A DNA stretch of 25,823 bases from JAFGVL01 sp031553685 (GCA_031553685.1 JAVBLE010000049.1:1-25823); one strand, 5' to 3'. Shown: positions 1 through 8,143, counted from the first letter of the stretch. The notes: generated from the letters alone by a model not told the origin. A program made the numbers and translations.

Positions 1-93
<93 letters not shown>

Positions 94-100
94 TTTTTAC

Positions 101-135
101 AAGTCCTCTACATGTTTTTTTGTAGAGGACTTTTG
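101..135 (+). terminator. Rho-independent terminator of the rRNA operon
   Basis: A perfect 12-bp stem, AAGTCCTCTACA (101-112) paired with TGTAGAGGACTT (121-132), closes an 8-nt loop and runs into TTTT. It begins 8 nt after the 5S 3' end, so it should end the rRNA operon transcript. Confidence 0.9.
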
Positions 136-154
136 TTGTTATAGGGATAGGTAC

Positions 155-405
155 GCCAATCCGTCCTGCAGGGCGGACGCGCGAGGGATGGAAGCGGCAC
201 CCCGCAGCCACCTCTCCTTAGCTTCTCTCTACGGGAGAGAGGCTAACTTCGGCTGACGACAGTTTGTGTGATGACTGTCGGTGGTGGCGAGGAGTATAGC
301 GGACAGCCCGACCCGACCTCCCCTTAACCTCCTTTAAAGGAAGGGGAATGGATAACGGATTTACTTCCTTTGTGTAATAAGTGCCGGTGGGAGGGACGCG
401 CCCAA
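155..405 (+). repeat. Mosaic palindromic repeat, copy 1
   Basis: This gene-free stretch shares ordered blocks with 10501-10700 and 15166-15560: AGCGGCACCCCGCAGC near 193-208, GAGGAGTATAGCGGACAGCC near 290-309, and a tail GGACGCGCCCAA near 394-405. Between the blocks lie palindromes peculiar to this copy: a TCCGTCC/GGGCGGA hairpin near 160-176, TTAGC...GCTAA at 218-246 (stem TCTCTC/GAGAGA), CGACAGT/ACTGTCG at 257-263 and 274-280, and a CCCCTT/AAGGGG hairpin near 323-350. The short open frame that crosses it is not gene-like. No function is known to me; the constant-scaffold, variable-hairpin layout is what matters. Confidence 0.75.
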
Positions 406-450
406 ATTATCGTTTTTTTTTATGTATTTAGATCATCATCGTTAAGGATT

Positions 451-819
451 ATGGGGCAACACAATGAATTGGGTAAGTTAGGTGAGAAGTTGGCACAGGA
501 ATATCTAATTTCTAAAGGTTATGTGATTAAGCATACGAATTGGCGGTCGGGTAGGAAAGAATTAGATATTGTTGCAACTAAGGATGGTTTATTGGTTATT
601 GTAGAGGTTAAAACTCGTTCTACTGATTTTTTTGCATGGCCTGAAGATGCAATAAATTTGCAGAAAATTAAATTGACGGTTACTGCAGCGCATAATTATG
701 TACTTTACCATGGATTGGATATTGATATTCGTTTTGATGTTATTTCAATAGTGTTAAGAAATGAAAAACTATATGATTTAGAACATTTTGAGGATGCATT
801 TTATCCATCAATTTGGTAG
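451..819 (+). CDS. yraN: YraN / UPF0102 family nuclease-like protein
   Basis: A 122-residue protein of the UPF0102 (YraN) family, small restriction-endonuclease-fold proteins whose role is still poorly defined. The family pattern is clear: an N-terminal helix with G..GE.LA..YL (residues 8-19), NWR.G..ELDI (30-40) and IVEVK.R (50-56). ELD, E52 and K54 form the PD-(D/E)XK-like acidic/lysine set, followed by the usual PEDA (64-67). The frame stays open upstream to a start at 370, but the ATG at 451 gives the normal family length, follows AAGGAT, and avoids a translated tail from the repeat at 155-405. It lies alone between the rRNA operon and the convergent phoR-like gene, with a 44-nt gap and no obvious terminator between them. 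Confidence 0.88.
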   Translation: MGQHNELGKLGEKLAQEYLISKGYVIKHTNWRSGRKELDIVATKDGLLVIVEVKTRSTDFFAWPEDAINLQKIKLTVTAAHNYVLYHGLDIDIRFDVISIVLRNEKLYDLEHFEDAFYPSIW

Positions 820-863
820 TGTTATAAAAAATATTATTTTGGGGAAATGGGGTATGTATGCTA

Positions 864-2579
864 TTATTTATTTTTCGGCAATCGGAACAGATACTCCAAC
901 CCGCCTTCCAGCCTGTTTTTCACGACAATGTTTCCTTTGTGGAAAAGGACTGCATTTTTTACTATAGACAATCCTAAGCCTGAACCGCCGGTGTTGCGCG
1001 TGCGACCTTCATTGATGCGGTAAAAGCGTTCGAACAGGCGATTTAAGTGCTGTTCGTCGGCAATGCCTACTCCATTATCGGCAAACGAAAAGTAATAGAA
1101 ATCTTTGTCTTCATTGTATTGCCTGATTGAAATGGTAACACTGCTGCCGGCATAACGAATGGCGTTTTCGGTCAGGTTGCGGAAGATGGAATAAAGCAGG
1201 TTTTTATTCCCTTCAATAATTGTTTCCTGCGGAATATTCCACTCCATAAACATGTCTTTTTCTTGCAACGGAATTTCTAAATCGCTTTTCAATCCTTCTA
1301 ATAAATAATTGATATTCACTTTCTCCAAAGGAAAAGCTTGCGGTGCTTCTTCCATTTTGGTAATCAGGCTCATATCTTGGATAAGTTCGGACAGGATAAG
1401 TGTTTGGTTATAGGCTTTTTCGAGAAATTGCTGAGCTTTTTCTTTATCTAATGATTGCTGTAATACAGTTTCTAAATATCCGCGAATACTAGTTACCGGC
1501 GTGCGCAGCTCGTGCGCAATGTTGCCGGTCATTTCTTGTTTGAGCAGGCGTGTTTTTTCTTGTTTGGTAATGTCGTTGATGATAATTTCAAAAGTTTCGT
1601 CGTCGAAAATATTGATTCTGATGGCAAAATATTTTCCTTGTTTGGCGATTTGCGTTTCGAAATAATTTTCATCTTTGGTGTGTGAGGATAAAAATGCCGT
1701 TACTCGCTCAAAAAGCGGATTGTCGAAAATAAATGCCGGTTCAGTATTGGGTTCGTCTTCAATGATGTTGAGGTATTGAATGAACAAGCCGTTGTAGAAC
1801 AACACTTTCTTTTGGGAAGAAAAGAAACACAAGCCTTCTTCGGAACTGTATACATGCTGCAATAGTTTTTCGCGTTCGGCTGCAATTTCTTTTTCATTTT
1901 TTTTGAGATGATGGTAATTTTCGGCAATTTTTGAGCCTATTTCACCCAATTCATCGTCGGGAAAATCGGTATTGAACGAAAGTGTGTTTTCGTTGATAGT
2001 TGAATGCGAGAAATCGCGCAGTTGCTTAATCGATTTTCCAAATCTACCTGATACATAATTGATTAGAAATAACATCACTATAAAAAGTACCAGCACATAA
2101 TACAAAAAGAAATTGTCTGCTTTGAGTAAATGTTTTACCTGCACATCGTAAGGCAAAGCTACACGGATATAGTAATCGGGAAAATTTTTGACATAATAGA
2201 GATATTCCAATTGGTTGGACGACGAAATGCGAATATCGGTGCCACGCCCGTCGGTTTGCGAGGATTTTATTTCGGGACGGTTCAAGTGATTTTCGAGCGT
2301 GTCAAATTCGTCTATTATATTGTCATACAATACTTTTCCTTGTCGATTGATAAGCGTGAGGCGAATGTTGGCAGGAAGCAGCGAAAGGATTGAGTCCGGC
2401 GGTTGGTTTTTGTGCAAAGCAGCCTCGACAACCGAAGTGTAGGCGTCAAGCTTTTCTTCCAGTGCTTCGGTTTTGTACCGCCGCTCGCGCGATTGCTCCA
2501 AAATGACTATTCCTGCCGTAAATAAAGCGAACAGAATAAAGAAATAGAGGAAAAGCCGGTGTTTGTATTTTAGTTTCAT
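864..2579 (-). CDS. phoR: PhoR-type sensor histidine kinase
   Basis: A 571-residue membrane histidine kinase. Order of parts: transmembrane segment 9-27, extracytoplasmic sensor region about 30-150, second transmembrane segment about 156-175, HAMP-like linker, a PAS-like segment about 236-340, and the HisKA dimer domain with the phospho-acceptor H356 in IAHELRTP. The ATPase domain shows the N box (N468, E471, N472), G1 DNGVGI (501-506), F box LFERFY and G2 GGSGLGLS (531-538), so all catalytic elements are intact. A PAS plus two TM helices near a PhoB-type regulator, PhoU and Pst genes fits PhoR of the phosphate regulon, though ligand specificity is inferred from context only. Unusually it is separated from the regulator gene (ends 4735) by two unrelated genes and about 670 nt of gene-free DNA, so it probably needs its own promoter. 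Confidence 0.85.
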   Translation of the reverse strand: MKLKYKHRLFLYFFILFALFTAGIVILEQSRERRYKTEALEEKLDAYTSVVEAALHKNQPPDSILSLLPANIRLTLINRQGKVLYDNIIDEFDTLENHLNRPEIKSSQTDGRGTDIRISSSNQLEYLYYVKNFPDYYIRVALPYDVQVKHLLKADNFFLYYVLVLFIVMLFLINYVSGRFGKSIKQLRDFSHSTINENTLSFNTDFPDDELGEIGSKIAENYHHLKKNEKEIAAEREKLLQHVYSSEEGLCFFSSQKKVLFYNGLFIQYLNIIEDEPNTEPAFIFDNPLFERVTAFLSSHTKDENYFETQIAKQGKYFAIRINIFDDETFEIIINDITKQEKTRLLKQEMTGNIAHELRTPVTSIRGYLETVLQQSLDKEKAQQFLEKAYNQTLILSELIQDMSLITKMEEAPQAFPLEKVNINYLLEGLKSDLEIPLQEKDMFMEWNIPQETIIEGNKNLLYSIFRNLTENAIRYAGSSVTISIRQYNEDKDFYYFSFADNGVGIADEQHLNRLFERFYRINEGRTRNTGGSGLGLSIVKNAVLFHKGNIVVKNRLEGGLEYLFRLPKNK

Positions 2580-2640
2580 GTTGTTTTTGGCTCAAGACAA
2601 CTTAATAATTCCCATATAGATTTATTATGCTTATTTAGTA

Positions 2641-2875
2641 CTGATGCGTTAAAAATTGATGCTATATGTGATTAATTGTTTTTCGATATTTTGATTGACT
2701 TGAAATTCAGTAAGCAATTCATTTAAAGATGATTCGTTAAAGCTCCAAAACTTAAATTCAATACTTTCTATGAAGAGTGATATTATTTTTAATTCAAATC
2801 AAAAAGTCCAAAGCAAAACATATTTATTTGATTATAAACATATTAAAATGGACATTTTAAAAATTAACGCATCAG
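2641..2875. repeat. Inverted-repeat-bounded remnant element
   Basis: CTGATGCGTTAA at 2641-2652 is repeated exactly inverted at 2864-2875. The roughly 210 bp between are AT-rich. They contain the tail of a reading frame on the minus strand whose stop codon lies inside the left arm. This resembles the shrunken remains of a mobile element, but no transposase is recognisable. Confidence 0.5.
2649..2798 (-). pseudogene. Truncated reading frame of unknown origin
   Basis: A 49-codon open stretch on the minus strand has a protein-like composition (for example SIEFKFWSFNESSLNELL and VNQNIEKQLITYSINF). It has no start codon, and an in-frame stop lies just upstream at 2799-2801. It ends at the left arm of the surrounding inverted repeat. 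It could be the C-terminal remnant of a decayed gene carried by that element. I do not recognise the family, and chance cannot be excluded at this length. Confidence 0.3.
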
Positions 2876-3245
2876 CAGTAATTTCCAATCAACATGCAGC
2901 TTAAGATCAAATACATTATTGTTTTTCATTTTCTTTGGTTTTGATACATTTTGATACGAAAATATACGAATTTGATTTGAAAAATAAACTAAAAAATGAT
3001 ACGATTTGATTCGATTATATTCAATTATGATCCGAATTATTTGTACAAACGATCAATGTCACTTTGGTTGGAATTTTACATTATCTTGTTACTCTAAATT
3101 TCTTTTGTTGATTAACCCTCCGGTTAATTGCTCTACAATATCCTTGCAGTTGTTTGCAAGCTGCTAACTATCCCAAAAACAAAAGCCGAAGCGGGCAGCA
3201 AAAGTTCAATTACTGATTTCAGAAGGCTTGCAGACAGGAAACTAG
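2876..3245. other. Gene-free AT-rich stretch between phoR and the hypothetical gene
   Basis: No gene is supported here. Around 2938-3035 there are short imperfect repeats of the GATACGA/GATTCGA type in very AT-rich DNA. A hairpin ATTAACC/GGTTAAT lies at 3111-3128. From about 3160 to 3290 are repeated GCTAAC and GTTAGC motifs that can pair with each other, near the 3' end of the neighbouring hypothetical gene. A phoR promoter presumably lies in this stretch or just below it, but I could not find a convincing -7/-33 pair. Confidence 0.5.
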
Positions 3246-3842
3246 TTAGCTGCTGCATTTTATTCTGTCAGCTAACCGTAAAATTCCACAACCTTTTGTT
3301 GCTGTTAATTTTTCCAAATTCTCATAATAATTTAAACCAACAATTCCTGTTCCATGATTTGCAGTTGTTGTTTCAGTTATTGTATAACCATTGTCAAGAA
3401 GAATATATCCTTTTTCTATCTCATCATCGTACCAAAGAAAATCTACAATTTTTCTATTTTGAATGTACCTCAATTTATTTTCTTGATATTCTATATTATA
3501 AGGTTGGTATTCATTAATTTCTGTTTTAATTCCAAATAATTTCTTCAACCTGCCGAAAAATGTTCTTTGATATGCGCTGTATTTATCAACTATTTCCTGA
3601 ATGGTTTTTTGTTCTTTGTTAACAAAAGAAATAGGAATATCTGACAAATTCACAAAAACACTTTGAGCTTTCTTGTCTAACTCCTTAACCCAAACATCAG
3701 TAGGGTCTCCAAATGGAATATCAATAATAATCGTATTATCAAGTTCAATAAAACATTCTCCTTTGTCAAGTCCATTTATTTGATACTCGACGATGGTATA
3801 AATATTTGTAATTGTTTTACCTATCAGTTCTTCTATAAACAT
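3246..3842 (-). CDS. Hypothetical protein, 198 aa
   Basis: I do not recognise the family. The protein is soluble-looking, with no signal peptide or membrane segment. It has alternating hydrophobic/acidic beta-like stretches (FIELDNTIIIDIPFG near residues 31-45) and a later LWYDDEIEKGYILLDNGYTITE segment. The base composition is visibly more AT-rich than the phosphate genes on either side. The last residues (LADRIKCSS) are read from DNA containing GTTAGCTG/CAGCTAAC inverted motifs, so the C-terminus may be a read-through into a flanking repeat, with the original stop lost. It follows the methyltransferase gene by 69 nt on the same strand, and the two may have arrived together. ATG at 3842 is the natural start. 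Confidence 0.65.
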   Translation of the reverse strand: MFIEELIGKTITNIYTIVEYQINGLDKGECFIELDNTIIIDIPFGDPTDVWVKELDKKAQSVFVNLSDIPISFVNKEQKTIQEIVDKYSAYQRTFFGRLKKLFGIKTEINEYQPYNIEYQENKLRYIQNRKIVDFLWYDDEIEKGYILLDNGYTITETTTANHGTGIVGLNYYENLEKLTATKGCGILRLADRIKCSS

Positions 3843-3911
3843 AAGCAGTTTGTTTTATTCATCTTGTATTTTCAGCAGTTGTAGCCCTAGTACCCAAGTT
3901 AGCTACAGGCA

Positions 3912-4688
3912 TTATTCAATTCTTTTTCCGATGTAAAATACATATCCGTAATATGCTTTGTATTTGTGATACAATGATTTTTCGTGTCGTTCGCTCGCAA
4001 TAAATTCTTCGACAGTTTTATTTCCTGCATACTTTTTCAAGAAATTTTCTTGTGCCAACACTTGTGGTGCATAAAAATGTTCTGTCCAACAATTTTCAGG
4101 CAAAATAAATGTCGCGACGGGAATATACCCTGCTTTTTGCATTTGGGCGACTTTGCTTGGAATTGTATCTATTCCGGGATAAGCATTTTGCCAAAATTCT
4201 TCAATTTCGGCAGGACGCTCGTTTGTAAACCATGAAGCCTCTGTAACTGCAATATGTCCGCCTATTTTCAAGAGTTTCCGCCATTCGCTCAATCCTCGCT
4301 CAAAACCAATATTATAAATTGCCCCTTCCGACCAAATCAGATCAAGCTCTTCGTCCTGAAAAGGAAGTTTTTCCATATTGCCAACAATACCTTTCACCCT
4401 GTCTTGAAAATGGTGGCTTTGGGCATTTTGATTGAATTGATCGATAAACTCGGGGAAAAGATCAATCCCTGTGATATTTCCCGTTGTGTGTTGCGCCAAT
4501 GTCATTGTTTGTCCACCTGTTCCACAGCCAATATCTGCAATTTTCGACTTGTCGGTAAGGTTTTCTATAAAACTCAACGCTTTTAGTGTAACTTCGGGAC
4601 TTCCGGGTCCTTGTCGCTCTACACTTGCAAAATATTCACAGATTAAATTAAAGTCAAAATCGTGAATTGTTTTATTTTCATTTTCCAT
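3912..4688 (-). CDS. Class I SAM-dependent methyltransferase
   Basis: A 258-residue Rossmann-fold methyltransferase. Motif I is ADIGCGTGGQ (51-60). The acidic end of strand 2 is ITGIDLFPEF, the following NMEKLPF is typical of the adenine-contacting motif, and LDLIWSEGAIYNIGF is the motif IV/post-IV region. It resembles the small-molecule methyltransferases common in Bacteroides, with an EGAIYN signature and a C-terminal aromatic-rich cap (KYKAYYGYVFYIGKR). The substrate cannot be deduced. It starts 46 nt after the PhoB-type regulator stops and has no apparent link to phosphate metabolism. The DNA is more AT-rich than its neighbours. Together with the hypothetical gene downstream it splits the regulator from its kinase, which suggests acquisition by insertion. 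Confidence 0.85.
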   Translation of the reverse strand: MENENKTIHDFDFNLICEYFASVERQGPGSPEVTLKALSFIENLTDKSKIADIGCGTGGQTMTLAQHTTGNITGIDLFPEFIDQFNQNAQSHHFQDRVKGIVGNMEKLPFQDEELDLIWSEGAIYNIGFERGLSEWRKLLKIGGHIAVTEASWFTNERPAEIEEFWQNAYPGIDTIPSKVAQMQKAGYIPVATFILPENCWTEHFYAPQVLAQENFLKKYAGNKTVEEFIASERHEKSLYHKYKAYYGYVFYIGKRIE

Positions 4689-4734
4689 GTGCTATTTTTT
4701 TTACTTTACTTTCATGGTAAAAATTATTGATTGC

Positions 4735-5418
4735 TCATACAGTGAACCGATACCCAAAGCCCGAACGGTTAGATATCAATCCGGCACAGGCACCGAGTTT
4801 TTTACGCAGGCGGGTAATGTGTACATCGACCGTTCGTTCGGTGATGTAAGGCGTTTCTGTCCATATTTTATCAATTATGTCTTCGCGCGAAAAAATCTTG
4901 TCGGGATGTTGTGCCAACAGCACAAGAATTTCAAATTCGGTTTTAGTAAGCGTGATTTTTTCGCCTTGCACAATTACTTCTTTCAGTTCGATGTTGATAG
5001 TAATATCATCAAATTCAATATTTTGCAATGATTTTTTTTCTATGGATTGCTGCGAAATATGATTTCGTTTAAGCACAGCCCGAACTCGTGCCACCACTTC
5101 TTTGATCGAAAACGGTTTGGAAATATAATCGTCGCCACCGACAGAGAAACCTGTGAGCATATCGTTTTCGGTGTCTTTGGCAGTGAGGAAAATAATGGGC
5201 GTTTGGTTGCCGTTTTTACGCAACATTTCTGCCATTTTGTAGCCGGACAAACCTCCCATCATTACATCGAGCAAAATGAGCGAAGTGTCGGGCGTGAGTT
5301 TTTCCAATGCTTCTTCGGCAGAATGCACACATACAATCTCGAAACCTTCATTCGCAAGGTTAAATTCGAGTATTTCGCAAATGTCGCGCTCGTCGTCAAC
5401 GATTAGGATTTTTGACAT
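4735..5418 (-). CDS. phoB: PhoB/OmpR-family response regulator
   Basis: A 227-residue two-domain regulator. The receiver domain (1-115) has the acidic pocket D8-D9, phospho-acceptor D51, switch T79 and K101, with the canonical GGDDYISKPF. The C-terminal winged helix (about 130-227) carries LTKTEFEILVLLAQHPDKIFSRE and the recognition/wing region TVDVHITRLRKKLG. All signalling residues are intact. Position after pstA, pstB and phoU, with a PhoR-type kinase further on, supports a phosphate-regulon role. Strictly, only membership of the OmpR/PhoB family is proven by sequence. It is separated from phoU by 162 nt that include a long inverted repeat, so it may have its own transcript start. Confidence 0.87.
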   Translation of the reverse strand: MSKILIVDDERDICEILEFNLANEGFEIVCVHSAEEALEKLTPDTSLILLDVMMGGLSGYKMAEMLRKNGNQTPIIFLTAKDTENDMLTGFSVGGDDYISKPFSIKEVVARVRAVLKRNHISQQSIEKKSLQNIEFDDITINIELKEVIVQGEKITLTKTEFEILVLLAQHPDKIFSREDIIDKIWTETPYITERTVDVHITRLRKKLGACAGLISNRSGFGYRFTV

Positions 5419-5460
5419 AAAAGTTTTATTTCTTACAAAAATAGGGAATAATTTTCTTTT

Positions 5461-5573
5461 GAACGCAAATTACGCAAATCACACAAATTTACGCAAAGAA
5501 TATTCTGCAAATCAGTGATTGTTAGGCAATTGTTGATTTTTGATAATTCGCGCTTTTTGCGTAATTTGCGTTC
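5461..5573. repeat. Long inverted repeat between phoU and the regulator
   Basis: An 18-bp arm at 5461-5478 (GAACGCAAATTACGCAAA) is repeated exactly inverted at 5556-5573, with 77 nt between. The motif ACGCAAAT or a close variant recurs within the left half. It can form a long stem in the phoU-regulator leader and may be an immobile palindromic element or an RNA-stability structure. Confidence 0.75.
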
Positions 5574-5580
5574 TATTTAC

Positions 5581-6252
5581 TTATTCTTTCGCCTTCCCGC
5601 CGTGTTTCAACACTTTAGCATCAATATAAAATACAATTTCTTCGACAATATTGCTGCAATGGTCGCCAATGCGTTCCAACTTACGAATAAGTAACATTAG
5701 TTTAAGCCCACAACGGATAAAGTGCGGATTTTTTTGCAAATATTCGTCCAAAACACTTACCGCATTGCGATACAAAATATCTACTTCCAAATCTTTGGAA
5801 ATGATTTTGCCCGAAATCTTCGTGTTTTCGGATTCTATCGCCACAAAACTGTCGGACAGCATGCTGATAAGCATATCAAACATTCGTTCTATCTGCAAAT
5901 CTTCAATTATTTGCGGGTCTATCTTCGCGCAATCGTCCTCGATAACATGCAGTGCGATACCTTCGGCAAAATCACCGATTCGTTCGAGCGTGCTGCTTAT
6001 TTTGATAAGCGACAATACCAGTCGCAAATCAATTGCCACAGGACTATAGAGCGCAATGTAATTTTCGCAATCACTATCGATTTTCAGTTCGAAAGCGTCT
6101 ACTCGTTTTTCGCGCGCAGCTATTTCGCGTGCCAGTTCTATATCGCTTGCCAGAAAGGCTTGTTTCGACTTTTCGAGCTGCGAAAGCACGAGTTTCCACA
6201 TTTGAGCTACTTCGCCCTTGAGTGCTATAAGTTCTTTTTCTGTATGTTTCAT
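5581..6252 (-). CDS. phoU: Phosphate-transport regulator PhoU
   Basis: A 223-residue all-helical PhoU protein. Two three-helix PhoU repeats are visible, each with the metal-binding type motif: LERIGDFAEGIA (about residues 90-101) in the first half and LERIGDHCSNIVEEI in the second, with further acidic helix faces. In other bacteria PhoU links the Pst transporter to the PhoR kinase and holds the regulon off when phosphate is plentiful. It follows pstB by 84 nt on the same strand, in the standard pst-phoU order, so co-transcription is likely. Length is normal for the family and the ATG at 6252 fits the usual N-terminus. Confidence 0.93.
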   Translation of the reverse strand: MKHTEKELIALKGEVAQMWKLVLSQLEKSKQAFLASDIELAREIAAREKRVDAFELKIDSDCENYIALYSPVAIDLRLVLSLIKISSTLERIGDFAEGIALHVIEDDCAKIDPQIIEDLQIERMFDMLISMLSDSFVAIESENTKISGKIISKDLEVDILYRNAVSVLDEYLQKNPHFIRCGLKLMLLIRKLERIGDHCSNIVEEIVFYIDAKVLKHGGKAKE

Positions 6253-6254
6253 GA

Positions 6255-6295
6255 TTTCAATTTACAATTTTACAATTTACAATTTACAATTGAAA
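6255..6295. repeat. Short tandem ATTTACAA-type repeat
   Basis: Several copies of (A)TTTACAA in a row lie between pstB and phoU. They are flanked by TTTCAATT and its inverse AATTGAAA, giving a weak stem. Simple AT-rich spacer; no function evident. Confidence 0.6.
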
Positions 6296-6336
6296 TACAA
6301 AATCGTCAATAGTAAATAGTCTAATCGTCAATGGGT

Positions 6337-7083
6337 TTATCCGAATCTTCCGGTAATATAATTCTGTGTTTGTTCTTTTTCGGGATTTAGGAACATTTTT
6401 TTTGTATCGTTAAATTCGACTAATTCGCCCAACATAAAAAAACCGGTGTTATCGCTTACACGGGCTGCTTGCTGCATGTTGTGCGTAACGATAATAATTG
6501 TATATTTCTCTTTCAGTGAGTGAATTAATTCTTCGATTTTCGAGGTCGAAATCGGGTCGAGAGCCGAAGCCGGTTCGTCCATCAGCAGGATGGAGGGCGA
6601 AATAGCCAAGGCGCGCGCAATGCAGAGCCGTTGCTGCTGTCCGCCCGAAAGCTCGAACGCCGATTTTTTCAATTTATCCTTTACCTCGTCCCAAAGGGCG
6701 GCACCTTGCAGCGATTCTTCCACCCGCTGGGTAATAAACGATTTATCTTTCGTGCCATTAACCCGAAGTCCGTACGCCACATTTTCGAATATGGATTTTG
6801 GGAAAGGGTTCGGTTTTTGGAAAACCATCCCGACTTTTTTGCGCAATTCGTCCACATCGACCGATTTGCTGTAAATATTTTCGCCGTCAATAAAGCATTC
6901 GCCTGTGAGGCGGGTTCCTTCAATCAGGTCGTTCATGCGGTTAAACAAGCGTAGGAAAGTGGATTTTCCACAGCCCGAAGGACCAATAAAGGCAGTTACC
7001 GTATTGGCTTCCATCGCCATGCTAATGTTTTTCAAGGCATGAAAATCGCCGTAATAAAAATCTATATTTTTTGTTGTAATCAT
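6337..7083 (-). CDS. pstB: Phosphate ABC transporter ATP-binding protein PstB
   Basis: A 248-residue ABC ATPase of the PstB type. Walker A is GPSGCGKST (34-42). The Q-loop Q89 lies in VGMVFQKPNPFPKSIFENV, which is diagnostic for PstB. The ABC signature is LSGGQQQR (145-152), Walker B is ILLMDE (165-170) and the H-loop is in IIIVTHNMQQAARVSD. It powers high-affinity phosphate import with PstA, PstC and the binding protein PstS. pstA lies immediately upstream (89-nt gap) and phoU downstream. Length and start are normal for the family. pstC and pstS are not in the window. Confidence 0.96.
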   Translation of the reverse strand: MITTKNIDFYYGDFHALKNISMAMEANTVTAFIGPSGCGKSTFLRLFNRMNDLIEGTRLTGECFIDGENIYSKSVDVDELRKKVGMVFQKPNPFPKSIFENVAYGLRVNGTKDKSFITQRVEESLQGAALWDEVKDKLKKSAFELSGGQQQRLCIARALAISPSILLMDEPASALDPISTSKIEELIHSLKEKYTIIIVTHNMQQAARVSDNTGFFMLGELVEFNDTKKMFLNPEKEQTQNYITGRFG

Positions 7084-7172
7084 TTTTTTAGATTAAAGAT
7101 TAAAGACCGCTTCGCTTTTAGAATAAAGACTTTATATTGTCTTTTGTCTAAAATCTATTGTCTTTTTGTCTG

Positions 7173-8042
7173 TTAATTGGTTTTTACTTTTTTGCCAAAA
7201 TATCTTCGTAGCAAGTTGGCTAATAAATTTATCAGCAATACAATGAGGATTAATACCAAAGCTGTTCCGTAAGCAATTGGGCGCGAGGCTTCAATGTCGG
7301 TTCCGCTGGTGGCTATTACATATAAGTGGTAGGGCAACGCCATTACCTGGCTGAAAATGCTATCCGGCAGTTTGGGTAAGAAATACGCTGCTACGGTGAA
7401 AAGGATGGGCGCCGTTTCGCCCGACATGCGCCCGATAGATAATATTAATCCTGTAATAATATTAGGGAAAGCCATCGGCAACACTACGCGACGAATGGTT
7501 TGCAGTTTGCTTGCTCCGAGCGCGTAACTTCCACTGCGGAAAGTGTCGGGGATAGCTTTGAGGGCTTCCTCCGTTGTGCGGATAATAAGTGGCAACACCA
7601 ATAAACCGAGCGTGAACGAGCCGGCAATAATTGAATCGCCAAAACCCAGTGTATTGACAAACAGCGCCATTCCGAACAACCCGAAAACAATGGATGGAAT
7701 GCTTCCCAAATTATTGGTCATCACGCGGATAAACTTTACCAACCAACCGTTGCCTGCATATTCATTCATGTAAATGGCAGACATTACGCCCAACGGAAAG
7801 GCAAATACCATACTGCCAACCATCAAGCAAAGCGTACCCACAATAGCGGGAAAAATACCGCCGGCAGTCATGCCTTCGGTGGGGGCTTTGGTAAGGAAAT
7901 CCCAACTGATAACACCCGCGCCGTTGTAAACGATAAAACCGAGTATCCAAAACAAAATGGCTACTACGGCGATTCCCAACAGGCGAAAGGTGGTAAAAGC
8001 GATCTTTTGTGTTGTTTTCTTGTGCATTGCTTCGAAATTCAA
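7173..8042 (-). CDS. pstA: Phosphate ABC transporter permease PstA
   Basis: A 289-residue inner-membrane permease with six predicted hydrophobic segments, the first at about 15-40 (FRLLGIAVVAILFWILGFIV). The EAA-type cytoplasmic loop is intact (residues about 185-200, YALGASKLQTIRRVVLPMA), as is the PstA hallmark GGIFPAIVGT and the NNLGSIPSIVFGLFG segment. A second in-frame ATG 15 nt downstream could also serve. It heads the transcript pstA-pstB-phoU. Its usual partner pstC and the binding protein pstS are absent upstream, where dnaK lies instead, so the transporter must be completed from another locus. Confidence 0.95.
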   Translation of the reverse strand: MNFEAMHKKTTQKIAFTTFRLLGIAVVAILFWILGFIVYNGAGVISWDFLTKAPTEGMTAGGIFPAIVGTLCLMVGSMVFAFPLGVMSAIYMNEYAGNGWLVKFIRVMTNNLGSIPSIVFGLFGMALFVNTLGFGDSIIAGSFTLGLLVLPLIIRTTEEALKAIPDTFRSGSYALGASKLQTIRRVVLPMAFPNIITGLILSIGRMSGETAPILFTVAAYFLPKLPDSIFSQVMALPYHLYVIATSGTDIEASRPIAYGTALVLILIVLLINLLANLLRRYFGKKVKTN

Positions 8043-8081
8043 GATTTAATAATTCAAGGTTTAATTTGAATTATTTACAAT

Positions 8082-8090
8082 GCAAAAGTA
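8082..8090 (-). promoter_or_regulatory. Candidate -7 box for the pstA transcript
   Basis: On the minus strand TACTTTTGC matches the Bacteroidetes -7 consensus TAnnTTTG, about 40 nt upstream of the pstA start. No clear -33 TTTG is visible at the expected spacing, so this is tentative. Confidence 0.35.
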
Positions 8091-8143
8091 ACAGTGGAAT
8101 ATTACAGAATAGGAAAGGCTTTGTTACGAAATGGTTAAATAAT

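Noticed and set aside
370..450. Upstream extension of yraN
   Set aside because: The extra residues come from repeat tail DNA and do not fit the family N-terminus; ATG 451 gives the normal length.
3128..3517. Plus-strand frame over the repeat and hypothetical gene
   Set aside because: Low-complexity, antisense to a better-supported gene, and its start lies in a hairpin.
3160..3911. Canonical integron attC sites
   Set aside because: The GCTAAC/GTTAGC motifs do not satisfy the RYYYAAC/GTTRRRY core-site rule and no integrase is present.
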